Counted from the first letter of the stretch, positions 1 through 6,802 are shown. The stretch is DNA of 19,434 nucleotides from JANLQX01 sp031423635 (GCA_031423635.1 JANPFX010000297.1:1-19434); one strand, 5' to 3'. Translations and numbers: made by a program. Notes: generated from the sequence alone by a model not told the origin.

Positions 1-253
1 CTCCGCTGGCATCGACGTAGTCCCCCACGATCTTCACGCCCGCCATGTCGAGTGGGGCTACGTAGCCCCGCAGCACGTTGAAGTGGCCTCGGATCTCCGG
101 ACTCGGACGAAGGTGCACCCGTGGTTCGATCACGGCCTGGCCCGTTCCCTGGGCGAGCAGTCCGCCTTCCACCGCGTCGAGGATCTCCTGGTCGGTCATC
201 GCCAGTCGTTCGACGTCGAGACCGTTGAGGTACGTGAGATGGATTTCAGCCAC
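1..253 (-). CDS. Ornithine cyclodeaminase / mu-crystallin family protein, N-terminal part (cut by window edge)
   Basis: The minus strand reads from a GTG at 251-253 to the left edge without a stop, giving 84 residues. The translation opens MAEIHLTYLNGLDVERLAMT and continues with an EILDAVE helix, VIEPRVHL, GHFNVLRGYV and AGVKIVGDYVD. This matches the start of the ornithine cyclodeaminase/mu-crystallin fold (PF02423), where an N-terminal dimerisation half precedes a Rossmann NAD(P)-binding domain. Known members are NAD(P)-dependent ornithine cyclodeaminases, alanine dehydrogenases or imine/ketimine reductases; the substrate cannot be assigned from the N-terminus. The NAD-binding part lies outside the window. 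No in-frame ATG lies nearby, so GTG is the likely start. A TACATT hexamer ends 5 nt before it and no good Shine-Dalgarno is visible, which suggests a leaderless message. The gene diverges from the hydrolase at 329. Confidence 0.8.
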   Translation of the reverse strand, partial: MAEIHLTYLNGLDVERLAMTDQEILDAVEGGLLAQGTGQAVIEPRVHLRPSPEIRGHFNVLRGYVAPLDMAGVKIVGDYVDASG

Positions 254-258
254 AACGG

Positions 259-264
259 AATGTA
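259..264 (-). promoter_or_regulatory. Putative -10 element (TACATT) of the ornithine cyclodeaminase-family gene
   Basis: TACATT on the minus strand ends 5 nt before the GTG start. It fits the TANNNT pattern found at a similar distance before several other genes in this window. No convincing -35 element accompanies it. Confidence 0.35.
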
Positions 265-293
265 GCCCGGTGGCTCTATGCCCATGGTGCATC

Positions 294-321
294 TTGACAG
301 TAAGTACTGTTAGTGTAAGGA
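294..321 (+). promoter_or_regulatory. Promoter with overlapping operator-like inverted repeat, upstream of the alpha/beta hydrolase
   Basis: A consensus -35 hexamer TTGACA lies at 294-299, and TAAGGA at 316-321 lies 16 nt downstream and 7 nt before the ATG. A perfect 6-bp inverted repeat, ACAGTA-AG-TACTGT, occupies 297-310, so it overlaps the -35 and fills the spacer. This arrangement is typical of repressor operators of the TetR type; the regulator is not in the window. TAAGGA could equally act as a Shine-Dalgarno sequence, so a leaderless or a short-leader transcript are both possible. Confidence 0.5.
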
Positions 322-328
322 TCTGTGC

Positions 329-1282
329 ATGTCGACAGTGGCGGCGGGCGGCCGAGCCGGGCGGGACAGTGCATTGCGGCGACGTACCGTGTCGATCCAC
401 GGGCACGAAGTCACCTATCGAATGGCCGGTGACGGACCGGTCGTCGTGTTGATCCACGGCATTGCCGGGAGCTCCACGACCTGGCGGGGCGTACTTCCGG
501 CCCTGGCCGAGCACTACACCGTGGTCGCTCCGGACCTTCTCGGACACGGCCACTCGGCCAAACCTCGCGGTGACTACTCACTCGGCGCCTACGCGAGCGG
601 TGTCCGCGACCTCCTCGCCGTGCTCGGGCTCGAACGCGCCACGGTGATCGGCCACTCGCTCGGGGGCGGCGTCGCCATGCAGTTCGCGTACCAATTCCCT
701 GAACGCGTCGAGCGGCTGGTGCTCGTTGCCTCGGGTGGTCTCGGTAGGGAGGTCAGCCCGATCCTTCGGGCCGTGACCTTGCCTGGAGCCGAATACGTGG
801 TCCCCGTGCTGCTCCACCGAAAGGTCCGTGAAGCGGGTGAGTGGCTCAGCTGGTTGCCCCGTCGTCTCGGCTGGAAGCCCGACGACTCACTGGCCGAGGT
901 GTGGAAGGGCTACACCACGTTGACCGATCGGGCCGGTCAGCAGGCGTTCATCAACACGGTTCGTTCGGTGATCGACATCGCCGGTCAGCGGGTCAGCGCA
1001 CATGACCGGCTCTACCTGGCGCAGGCTCTGCCGACCCTGATCGTCTGGGGCGACAGCGACCACATCATCCCGGTGAGTCATGCCCATCTCGCCGCCGAAG
1101 CCATGCCCGGGGCACGGCTGGAGATCCTCGAAGGTGCCGGCCACTTCCTGCCTTGGCGCGACGCTGGCCGCTTCCTCGACATCCTCTTGGACTTCCTTGC
1201 CACCACGACGCCCAAACACGTACCGGAAGAACGGTGGCGCGAACTCCTCGCCAACGCGCCGCCGGACGACCAGGCCGAGTAA
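329..1282 (+). CDS. Alpha/beta fold hydrolase
   Basis: This 317-residue protein has the full alpha/beta-hydrolase signature. HGIAGSSTTW at 43-52 supplies the oxyanion-hole HG, GHSLGGG at 108-114 is the nucleophile elbow with Ser110, WGDSDHIIP at 240-248 gives the acid (Asp244 by the WGxxD pattern), and GAGHFLPW at 269-276 gives His272. All triad residues are present, so an active esterase, lipase or C-C bond hydrolase is likely. The overall sequence resembles the mycobacterial Rv2715-type hydrolases, whose natural substrate I cannot state. There is no signal peptide, so it is probably cytosolic. AAGGA at 317-321 sits 7 nt before the ATG. The upstream inverted repeat over the -35 suggests repression control. 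It diverges from an ornithine cyclodeaminase-family gene and may share a control region with it. Confidence 0.9.
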   Translation: MSTVAAGGRAGRDSALRRRTVSIHGHEVTYRMAGDGPVVVLIHGIAGSSTTWRGVLPALAEHYTVVAPDLLGHGHSAKPRGDYSLGAYASGVRDLLAVLGLERATVIGHSLGGGVAMQFAYQFPERVERLVLVASGGLGREVSPILRAVTLPGAEYVVPVLLHRKVREAGEWLSWLPRRLGWKPDDSLAEVWKGYTTLTDRAGQQAFINTVRSVIDIAGQRVSAHDRLYLAQALPTLIVWGDSDHIIPVSHAHLAAEAMPGARLEILEGAGHFLPWRDAGRFLDILLDFLATTTPKHVPEERWRELLANAPPDDQAE

Positions 1283-1434
1283 ACCGCTCCCGGTTGTCGC
1301 TCGGTATCCGGGTCAGTATTCCGAAGAACTATGCGCGCTGACCAGTGCCGGTCACGCCAATACTCAGCTGCTGTTCTCGGCGTGCTCCTCGGCGAAGCTT
1401 ACGAATGACGAGTACGCAAGGCTCAGTTGACGGG
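1283..1434. other. Convergent intergenic gap, no clear terminator
   Basis: These 152 bases separate the 3' ends of the hydrolase and the secreted Thr-rich protein. Only weak inverted repeats are visible, for example TGACC/GGTCA around 1338-1353 with a 6-nt loop, and no T-tract follows. I see no gene here. Confidence 0.4.
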
Positions 1435-1947
1435 TCAATCCCGGTGCTTTCCCTTTTCGTTTCCGCGACCCTTCGGTCCCTTGCCGTTGCGGTTGCCGTT
1501 GTCGCCTCTGCCGTTCTCGTTCTCGTCTTCGTCCTGATCATCGTCATGGCGCTTCAGGGTGGTCGAGGTCGCGCTGACCGGTGGCTTTGTTGTCACGGTC
1601 GTCGTCACCATGGTCGTTGGGCCGCCCAGGGTCGTGGTCGGGGCGAGGGTCGTGGTCGGACGATGCGGTTTGCCGCAATCGCTCTTCGCCGCTTTGTCCC
1701 GCTCGCCCTTTGGCCGCGACGACACATATTCGCCGTGATTCCGGGCGTTCTCACACGTGATGACCCGTCGTGGGACCGAGGTGCTGGTGGTCGGCCTGGT
1801 CGTGGTCGTCGCGTTCGTCGGGGTCGCAGTGACCACGACAACGGCGAAGATCGAAGTCGAAGTCGGCGTCTGCGCGCGGGCGGATCCGCTGACGCCGAAG
1901 ACGAGTGCGATCGCGGCGATCGGTGCGAGGAAGCGGTTTGCGTTCAA
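1435..1947 (-). CDS. Small secreted Thr-rich protein with a two-cysteine CENARNHG...SDCGKP segment
   Basis: The 170-residue product begins at a TTG codon (1945-1947) preceded by GGAGGAG with 6 nt spacing, a clear start despite the rare codon. An in-frame ATG further upstream (1987-1989) would spoil the signal peptide. Residues 1-25 are a signal peptide ending SARA, followed by a Thr/Pro-rich stretch. Then comes a compact segment, CENARNHGEYVSS to SDCGKP, with two cysteines (about 65 and 91) that could form a disulfide. A second Thr/Pro linker follows, and then a tail of alternating acidic and Gly/Asn/Lys/Arg residues. I recognise no enzyme domain. The CENARNHG segment looks like a recurring secreted module of actinobacteria, but this is from memory. 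Likely exported and wall-associated or released; function unknown. Confidence 0.75.
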   Translation of the reverse strand: MNANRFLAPIAAIALVFGVSGSARAQTPTSTSIFAVVVVTATPTNATTTTRPTTSTSVPRRVITCENARNHGEYVSSRPKGERDKAAKSDCGKPHRPTTTLAPTTTLGGPTTMVTTTVTTKPPVSATSTTLKRHDDDQDEDENENGRGDNGNRNGKGPKGRGNEKGKHRD

Positions 1948-1982
1948 GGTGGTCTCCTCCGGAGGGACTTCTATCGCGAGCA

Positions 1983-2000
1983 CGATCACGTCGGTGATCG
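1983..2000. promoter_or_regulatory. Inverted repeat upstream of the secreted Thr-rich protein
   Basis: CGATCAC-GTCG-GTGATCG is a perfect 7-bp inverted repeat with a 4-nt centre. It starts 36 nt upstream of the TTG start, where promoter or 5' leader sequence is expected. It could be an operator or a leader hairpin; nothing in the sequence decides between them. Confidence 0.4.
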
Positions 2001-2030
2001 GTGAACTCGCACAATGAACGTCGGCTCGCG

Positions 2031-2048
2031 ATGTGAGGAGAATGTGAG
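2031..2048. promoter_or_regulatory. Direct repeat ATGTGAG x2 at 11-bp spacing, response-regulator-like box
   Basis: ATGTGAG occurs at 2031-2037 and again at 2042-2048, so the repeats are 11 bp start to start. On the minus strand this reads CTCACAT-TCTC-CTCACAT and sits about 85-100 nt upstream of the secreted protein's start. Two half-sites one helical turn apart are the usual layout for OmpR/PhoB-family regulators. No such regulator is encoded here. Confidence 0.4.
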
Positions 2049-2089
2049 CGACCCGTGCGCCGATTGTTTGGGGCGCAGGTCGCGGTGGG

Positions 2090-2593
2090 TCAACGACTGG
2101 CCTTGGCGTGCTTCTCGACGAAGCTCAAGATAGCGATGTGCTTCTCGGTGTCACGCTCCATCAAGTCGACGAGAAGGCCCCAGAGGGTGGTGTCCTCCAC
2201 ATCGTGGAGCGTCTTCTTCAGCGCCTTCAGTTCCCGGGCGTCGTCCTTTTCGTTCTCCAGCAGACGATGAGCGACGTCGACGACCGCCGTCGCGTTCGCC
2301 GAGCGGAAGTCCATCCGTGGAACCACCGGTTTGTCGGCGGAAAGCTCCGCTTCGCTCTTGATCGAAGCGGCCAGCTCGTTGAACACCCGATGGTGGCGTT
2401 TTTCGTCCTCGATGAGGAGGTTCACCAGGTACCCGAGCGCATCGGACTGCGTTCCCTTCGCCGCCTCGACGTACTCCTCGAGAAGGCCACGTTCTTTCGC
2501 CACATGCGAGGCGAGCATCGCGTAGAGGTCACGCTCCCACACGCTCCCACTGTGGAGGACATCTTGCGGATCACCGACGAGAGGGTTGTTCAT
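2090..2593 (-). CDS. Ferritin-like / rubrerythrin-fold four-helix protein
   Basis: The 167-residue product starts at ATG 2591-2593. The reading frame stays open further upstream but would run into the divergent gene and lacks protein-like sequence. The protein is almost entirely helical and charged. It has metal-ligand-like residues in the expected four helices: Glu34 in AKERGLLEEY, the Glu62/Glu64...His67 cluster in IEDEKRHH, Glu113/Glu115 in LLENEKDD, and Glu146...Glu150-His152 in MERDTEKHIAIL. This pattern fits a ferritin-like diiron or rubrerythrin-type protein. Whether it stores iron, reduces peroxide or has lost metal is not decided by the sequence. There is no rubredoxin domain and no signal peptide. 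A TACGCT hexamer 6 nt upstream suggests a leaderless transcript, diverging from the YhhN gene. Confidence 0.75.
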   Translation of the reverse strand: MNNPLVGDPQDVLHSGSVWERDLYAMLASHVAKERGLLEEYVEAAKGTQSDALGYLVNLLIEDEKRHHRVFNELAASIKSEAELSADKPVVPRMDFRSANATAVVDVAHRLLENEKDDARELKALKKTLHDVEDTTLWGLLVDLMERDTEKHIAILSFVEKHAKASR

Positions 2594-2599
2594 GGGTGG

Positions 2600-2605
2600 A
2601 GCGTA
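2600..2605 (-). promoter_or_regulatory. Putative leaderless -10 element (TACGCT) of the ferritin-like gene
   Basis: On the minus strand TACGCT ends 6 nt before the ATG, so transcription would begin at or next to the start codon. No Shine-Dalgarno is visible. Confidence 0.45.
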
Positions 2606-2683
2606 CGGACCGCTCCCTGACGGATGACAGGGCCTTAAGTCCCGCTGGGTGGATGACTCCCGGACCGGTCCGGGGCACTCCCG

Positions 2684-2689
2684 TAGGCT
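2684..2689 (+). promoter_or_regulatory. Putative leaderless -10 element (TAGGCT) of the YhhN-family gene
   Basis: TAGGCT ends 7 nt before the GTG start at 2697. No Shine-Dalgarno is present in the gap, which supports both the GTG start and leaderless initiation. Confidence 0.45.
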
Positions 2690-2696
2690 CTCGACC

Positions 2697-3320
2697 GTGA
2701 ACACCGCGACATGGGCCGCGATCGGGATCGCTGTTGTCGGGGCCTTCCCCAACTGGTGGTCACGGCTTCGTCACGACGACCAGGTCGAGGCATGGAGCAA
2801 GCCGCTCGTCACGATCGCCATGATCGCCGCCTCGGTGACAATCGACGCGTCCCCCTCCTCCGCTCGGGTGTGGTTCACGCTCGGTCTCGTCGCCTGTCTG
2901 CTGGGTGACGTGGCCCTGCTTCCGGCAGTCGACAGGTTCATCGTCGGTCTCGGCGCGTTCTGGGTCGGGCACGCCATCTTCTGCATCGGGGCGTTGACGA
3001 TCGGGGTGCACCGCACGTGGACCGTTGTGCCTGTCGTCGTGGTGTCGCTGGGAGTAGGGGTCTCCGCCGGCCCGCGGATCGTCCGGGGGAGCGGGTCACT
3101 CGCGCCGGCGGTCGGGCTCTACCTCGCAGTGATCCTCGTGATGGCCGTCCTCGTCGGGGCGACCGGTCGGATCGCCGGCATGCTCGGCGCGATGGCGTTC
3201 GTCGTTTCCGACGGGGTGCTCGGCTGGAACAGGTTCGTCCGGGCGGAACGGTGGGCGAACGTGACGATCATGGTGACGTATCACCTTGCTCTTGGCGGGT
3301 TGGTGCTGACCCTGCGCTGA
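2697..3320 (+). CDS. YhhN/TMEM86 family membrane protein (lysoplasmalogenase-like)
   Basis: A 207-residue polytopic membrane protein with about seven to eight hydrophobic segments. It carries the YhhN family blocks in order: WSKPLVTIAMIAAS near 33-46, ARVWFTLGLVACLLGDVALL at 57-75 with conserved Asp71, GAFWVGHAIF at 86-95 with His92, AFVVSDGVLGWNRF at 167-180 with Asp172, and a final TYHLALGGLVL helix. TMEM86 members hydrolyse the vinyl-ether bond of lysoplasmalogens; a bacterial homologue has been linked to the same activity, but the substrate here is inference. GTG 2697 is preferred over an ATG 48 nt upstream because the TAGGCT hexamer lies just before it and the intervening residues are not membrane-like. 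The PNPOx-fold gene follows 44 nt downstream but has its own -10-like hexamer. Confidence 0.85.
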   Translation: MNTATWAAIGIAVVGAFPNWWSRLRHDDQVEAWSKPLVTIAMIAASVTIDASPSSARVWFTLGLVACLLGDVALLPAVDRFIVGLGAFWVGHAIFCIGALTIGVHRTWTVVPVVVVSLGVGVSAGPRIVRGSGSLAPAVGLYLAVILVMAVLVGATGRIAGMLGAMAFVVSDGVLGWNRFVRAERWANVTIMVTYHLALGGLVLTLR

Positions 3321-3352
3321 CATCACTGGCGAAGGGCGACGGCGCTCGTGGA

Positions 3353-3358
3353 TACCCT
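3353..3358 (+). promoter_or_regulatory. Putative leaderless -10 element (TACCCT) of the PNPOx-fold gene
   Basis: TACCCT ends 6 nt before the ATG at 3365. There is no Shine-Dalgarno between them. Confidence 0.4.
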
Positions 3359-3364
3359 TTCTGC

Positions 3365-3877
3365 ATGCCGAAGGTGCAACGACCCGACATGGCCCACTAC
3401 GGCGTACCGACCGATCTGGAAGGTGCCCTCCCGTGGACCTGGGCGCAGCAACGTCTCGTCGAGAACAGGAACTACTGGGTCGTCACCGCTTCGGCTTCCG
3501 GACGTCCGCACGCGATGCCTGTGTGGGGTGTTTGGCTCCCCGACACTGACCAGTTCTGGTTCTCCTGTGCGCCGACCGCTCGCAAGGTTCGCAACCTCGC
3601 CGAGAACTCGCAGTGCGTGATCGGGATCGACGACACAGTTGAGTGCGTATCGGTTGAAGGAGGAGCGAGATTGACCGACGCAACGCTCGACGACGAGGAA
3701 CGTGGACGAGCGATCGCCGCGTACCTCGCGAAGTACTGGAATGACCCCGCTGACCACAGGAACATGGAAGCGTTCCTTCGAGAAAATGCCATGTTTGTGG
3801 TGACACCGGATCGAGCGTTCGGGATCATCGAACGCGAGGACGAGTTCGCGCAACGAGCGACACGCTGGAGTTGGTGA
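3365..3877 (+). CDS. Pyridoxamine 5'-phosphate oxidase-fold protein (FDOR, probably F420- or flavin-dependent)
   Basis: The 170-residue product has the split beta-barrel pattern of the PNPOx/FDOR superfamily. NYWVVTASASGRPHAMPVWGVW at 36-57 is strands 1-2 with the SGRPHAMPVW cofactor-binding stretch. FWFSCAPTARKVRNLAENSQCVIG at 64-87 is the classical strand-helix with TARK, where the phosphate of FMN or F420 binds. VECVSVEGGARL at 92-103 is the next strand pair. Actinobacterial FDOR proteins of this length commonly bind F420 or heme-degradation intermediates. The cofactor cannot be settled here, but a luciferase-like F420-type enzyme elsewhere in the window makes F420 plausible. Cytosolic, no signal peptide. 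Start chosen as the ATG just after the TACCCT hexamer; the frame is open further upstream only as a shadow of the YhhN gene. Confidence 0.8.
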   Translation: MPKVQRPDMAHYGVPTDLEGALPWTWAQQRLVENRNYWVVTASASGRPHAMPVWGVWLPDTDQFWFSCAPTARKVRNLAENSQCVIGIDDTVECVSVEGGARLTDATLDDEERGRAIAAYLAKYWNDPADHRNMEAFLRENAMFVVTPDRAFGIIEREDEFAQRATRWSW

Positions 3878-3958
3878 GCGCCGATGCTTCCTCCGATTGA
3901 GGGGTTGTCAGAAGACGTCGCTGTCCACCTCGCGGGCGGACACGCGGCAGCGCGAAGG

Positions 3959-4525
3959 TCAGTAGTTGTCAGTCGGCTCGTCGACGAGATGCGTCTTCGG
4001 GATGCTCCGCAACCCACCGGAGAGAAGCTCTGCCATCGCGGGAACGGGCTCGGGGTCCTGGAAGTACACGGAGTTCGTGAAGTCGGGTCCGCCGCTCGTG
4101 GGATCGTTGGCCCACCACGACGCCTCGAGGGCGATGCCGTTGGGGTCACTGAAGTAGATCGAGCGCATGAGACCGTGATCGACCACGTCGGTCACCTCGG
4201 ATCCGGCTTCGAGGAGACGTTCTCGCAATGCCAGCAGCGCCGCTTCGTCGGGCAGGTCCATGGAGAGATGGTCGAACTGGCCGGCGCGGGCGTCGAAGAC
4301 ACCGGCGGGCTTGGCCAGCTCGTTGGTGTGCTGGCCCCGGTACTCGAAGAAGGCGACGGAGCTCTTCGGCCCGAACGAGAAGAAATAGTGCCGAAAGGTG
4401 TCGGTGCCGATCGTGGCGACCAGCGGTGCGCCGAGCGCACCGTGCCAGAACCGCACGGTCGCATCCATGTCGTTGGTGATCAGGGCGAGGTGATTGAGCC
4501 CTTGCCATGGAACGTTCTGCGTCAT
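3959..4525 (-). CDS. VOC (glyoxalase/dioxygenase-fold) family protein
   Basis: The 188-residue protein has two beta-alpha-beta-beta-beta halves of the vicinal oxygen chelate fold. Half one is GLNHLALITNDMDATVRFWHGALG (9-32) through SSVAFFEYRG (55-64); half two is QFDHLSMDLPDEAALLALRERL (83-104) through SIYFSDPNGIALEAS (122-136). His12, Glu61, His86 and Glu134 occupy the usual metal-ligand positions, so a metal-dependent lyase, isomerase or dioxygenase is likely; FSDPNGIALE is typical of the family. The start is unambiguous: ATG 4523-4525 has GGAGGA at 4532-4537 with 6 nt spacing. A CATACT -10-like hexamer lies at 4562-4567. It is transcribed in the same direction as the MBL-fold gene upstream, 61 nt away, with its own apparent promoter. 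Substrate unknown. Confidence 0.85.
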   Translation of the reverse strand: MTQNVPWQGLNHLALITNDMDATVRFWHGALGAPLVATIGTDTFRHYFFSFGPKSSVAFFEYRGQHTNELAKPAGVFDARAGQFDHLSMDLPDEAALLALRERLLEAGSEVTDVVDHGLMRSIYFSDPNGIALEASWWANDPTSGGPDFTNSVYFQDPEPVPAMAELLSGGLRSIPKTHLVDEPTDNY

Positions 4526-4531
4526 GATCGG

Positions 4532-4567
4532 TCCTCCGGGTGGTCGGTGATACCCATGTTCAGTATG
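4532..4567 (-). promoter_or_regulatory. Shine-Dalgarno and -10-like element of the VOC gene
   Basis: GGAGGA at 4532-4537 lies 6 nt before the ATG, and CATACT at 4562-4567 is a plausible -10. This gene therefore has a conventional leader, in contrast with the leaderless-looking genes around it. Confidence 0.4.
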
Positions 4568-4586
4568 GACGAGTTTCGCCGCTGAG

Positions 4587-5702
4587 CTAGGCGGCCGCGG
4601 CGACGGTGAACGTGGTTCCGACTGCGTTCGGCACGTAGGCGTCAGGGAGTGCGGTGGCGAGGCGCACCTGGGCCCGCCACCCCGTGCAGTGTGCCGGCAC
4701 AACCAGGCCAGGCTGCATCTCGGTAAGTGCACGTACCGTCGGCTCGATGATCGGCTCGAACGCCGGGCCGGTGAGATGGAATCCTCCCAGAAGCCCGTGG
4801 AGACGGTCCACGCCGGTCAACCGCATGGCATGGCGGGCGATGTTGACGGCCCCGGCGTGGCCGCAACCGGTCAGAACAACGAGACCCTTGCCACGCACGT
4901 TCACCACCATGGCCTGGTCGTCGAGAATCTGGGGATCCGGTGTCCATCGGCCGTGTTGCAGGGCCTCGTGAAATGGCATGCCGGTCTCGAACTCCGTGGT
5001 GCGGTCGACTTCACCGGTGATGAGCACGCTCCCGTCGAGCAGAGCCGAGGGCTCGCGTCGCTCGATGACCTGGAAGCCCTCGGCCTCGAGCGAGCTTCGC
5101 TTGAGAACCGGAAGTTCCCAGGGAGACTGCCCGGGGAACGCGACGCGGCGCGGCGTCCACACGCCGGGGTGCAGGGTGAGGGGCACGCCCGACCTCTTGC
5201 GGAGCCGGGCCAGCCCGAGGAAGCCGCCGGCGTGGTCGAAGTGGCCATGGCTCAGCACCACGGCTTCAATGTCACCAACTTTCACGTCGAGGCGTTCCAT
5301 GTTGGAGGCCATCCCATCGGGTGAAACTCCAGTGTCGAACAGCAACGTGTGCGTCCGTGCACCGCGCCGGACCGTGACCAGCGCGGAGAACCCGTGCTCC
5401 GCGACCAGGCCGGGAACGGTCAGGCCGCCCTCGAACTGTTCTGCAGGGACGCGCGGCGTGCGGCCCATTGCTGCGCGGGTTGCCGGCCCCATGTCGGTCA
5501 TCAGGCCGTCGTAGCTGTTGTCGACGAGCGAGACGATCCGGATCTCGTCGACAGGCTCGAGCCGGATCGGATCGACGGCCGCGCCTTCAGCCCGTTGCGG
5601 CATCGCGTGCAAGGCCTCATGGGCGTGATCATGTCCGTCGTGGTCGCCTGCGCACATCGCGCACCTCATTCTTGGATGTTCGGGCCATGTCGGGGTCCAC
5701 AT
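4587..5702 (-). CDS. Metallo-beta-lactamase-fold hydrolase, COG1237-like
   Basis: From ATG 5700-5702 the product has 371 residues. HGHFDHAGG at 152-160 is the HxHxDH metal site. GCGHAGAVN at 279-287 supplies the next histidine, GGFHLTG follows near 306-312, and VPAHCTGW at 335-342 gives a late His-Cys. This set and spacing match the COG1237 branch, which includes enzymes annotated as beta-ribofuranosylaminobenzene 5'-phosphate synthase-like; true activity is unknown. Residues about 12-40 form a Cys/His/Asp-rich patch (MRCAMC, GDHDGHDHAHE) unusual before this domain. The start is uncertain: ATG 5669 and ATG 5657 are alternatives, the last with GAGG 6 nt before it. The frame stays open upstream into the neighbouring gene, but that part is a shadow. 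Likely cytosolic. Confidence 0.85.
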   Translation of the reverse strand: MWTPTWPEHPRMRCAMCAGDHDGHDHAHEALHAMPQRAEGAAVDPIRLEPVDEIRIVSLVDNSYDGLMTDMGPATRAAMGRTPRVPAEQFEGGLTVPGLVAEHGFSALVTVRRGARTHTLLFDTGVSPDGMASNMERLDVKVGDIEAVVLSHGHFDHAGGFLGLARLRKRSGVPLTLHPGVWTPRRVAFPGQSPWELPVLKRSSLEAEGFQVIERREPSALLDGSVLITGEVDRTTEFETGMPFHEALQHGRWTPDPQILDDQAMVVNVRGKGLVVLTGCGHAGAVNIARHAMRLTGVDRLHGLLGGFHLTGPAFEPIIEPTVRALTEMQPGLVVPAHCTGWRAQVRLATALPDAYVPNAVGTTFTVAAAA

Positions 5703-5818
5703 TCGCACCACTGCCTCGGCCGGATCAATGTCCGCGTTCTGCGGTGTTCCGTCAGGAGAGTGTGCGCTGGGTCGCTCCAGGGGCGACTCAGGTACCAATC
5801 TCGGCTTGGGCTCGCCCG

Positions 5819-6802
5819 CTAGCTGCGCGACGCGGCTTCCCATTCGGTGAGGAAGTGCATCAGCTGAAGCGAGTCGTCGAGGCGCGGGCTCGGACGTTCG
5901 GCCTCCAGCCGGCCGACCGCGATGTTGGCCTCGACCATGCGCACCTGATGATCGAACGCGTCGAGCGGATCCGTCCCGACGATTGTCTCCTCGTCGCCGT
6001 CGTAGGCGCGCCACACGAACGAGTTGTCGCCACGTCCGGGAAGCCACGGATTGGTGAGGAACGTGAGGGTTCCGTGCGTTCCCTGTACGTCGAAGCGTGA
6101 GGTGTTGCCGTACGTCTCGGCAGTGTGGATCGTGGCGAGAACACCGTCGACGAAACGAACGGTCGTTGCCGTCTCGGAGATGTTCCCGTCGATCTCCGAC
6201 ACGTCGCCGAGGGCCGTGAGTTCACGCCGAGCGAAGGATCCATCACCGCACATCTCATCCACCACGAGTTGTACGAGCGACGCCGGGTAGCACCCGAGGT
6301 TGTAGATCGCGCCCCGGCCATCGGGATTGACGAGATTGGCGATGTTGGCGGCATAGCTCGCGTGAACGGCCTTCAGTGTGCCGAGGCGTCCGTCACGGAG
6401 CACGGCGACGAACCTCGCGATCACCGGGTGGGCGAGATACATGAGTCCTTCGACGAAGAACACCGTTCCCCGCACGGAATCAAGCAATGCGTGGGCCTGC
6501 CTTATCGACACCGTGAGCGATTTCTCGGAGAGGACGGCCTTGCCTGCGGCTGCGGCGAGGATGGTCGCCTCGTGGTGAATGTGGTTCGGCGTCCCCACGT
6601 AGACGACGTCGACCTCAGGCGACGCGAGGGCGGCTTCGAGACTCGTCACGGCACGGGCAATGCCGTGTCGGTCACGGAACGCCTCGAGACGTCCCGCGTC
6701 CCGCCCAACCACCAAGGTGGCGACGGAACCGGGGCTCGCTTCGATGGCCCTTGCCATGGTGTCCGAGATGAAGCTGGTCCCTACGATCGCCCATCGCAAC
6801 AT
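5819..6802 (-). CDS. Gfo/Idh/MocA family oxidoreductase
   Basis: The 327-residue protein has an N-terminal Rossmann domain: MLRWAIVGTSFISDTMARAI at 1-20, then LVVGRD at 30-35. VDVVYVGTPNHIHHE at 64-78 and GKAVLSEKSLTVS at 87-99 follow the family pattern, in which the catalytic-region EKP motif is here EKS (93-95). YNLGCYPASLVQLV at 167-180 is the usual substrate-domain block after the beta-sheet interface. These enzymes oxidise or reduce sugar or cyclitol hydroxyls with NAD(P); trans-dihydrodiol dehydrogenases are close relatives. Length is typical. The ATG at 6800-6802 has AAGGA 8 nt upstream. The gene lies 116 nt before the MBL-fold gene on the same strand, possibly co-transcribed, and diverges from the exported protein at 6895. 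Substrate unknown. Confidence 0.9.
   Translation of the reverse strand: MLRWAIVGTSFISDTMARAIEASPGSVATLVVGRDAGRLEAFRDRHGIARAVTSLEAALASPEVDVVYVGTPNHIHHEATILAAAAGKAVLSEKSLTVSIRQAHALLDSVRGTVFFVEGLMYLAHPVIARFVAVLRDGRLGTLKAVHASYAANIANLVNPDGRGAIYNLGCYPASLVQLVVDEMCGDGSFARRELTALGDVSEIDGNISETATTVRFVDGVLATIHTAETYGNTSRFDVQGTHGTLTFLTNPWLPGRGDNSFVWRAYDGDEETIVGTDPLDAFDHQVRMVEANIAVGRLEAERPSPRLDDSLQLMHFLTEWEAASRS

Noticed and set aside
1345..2004. Long plus-strand frames opposite the secreted Thr-rich protein
   Set aside because: They are Arg-rich shadows. The minus strand has a signal peptide, a strong ribosome site and a coherent protein.
5703..6047. N-terminal extension of the MBL-fold gene into the Gfo/Idh/MocA gene
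   Set aside because: The extension is an Arg-rich shadow of the neighbouring gene's end and has no homology to the MBL family.
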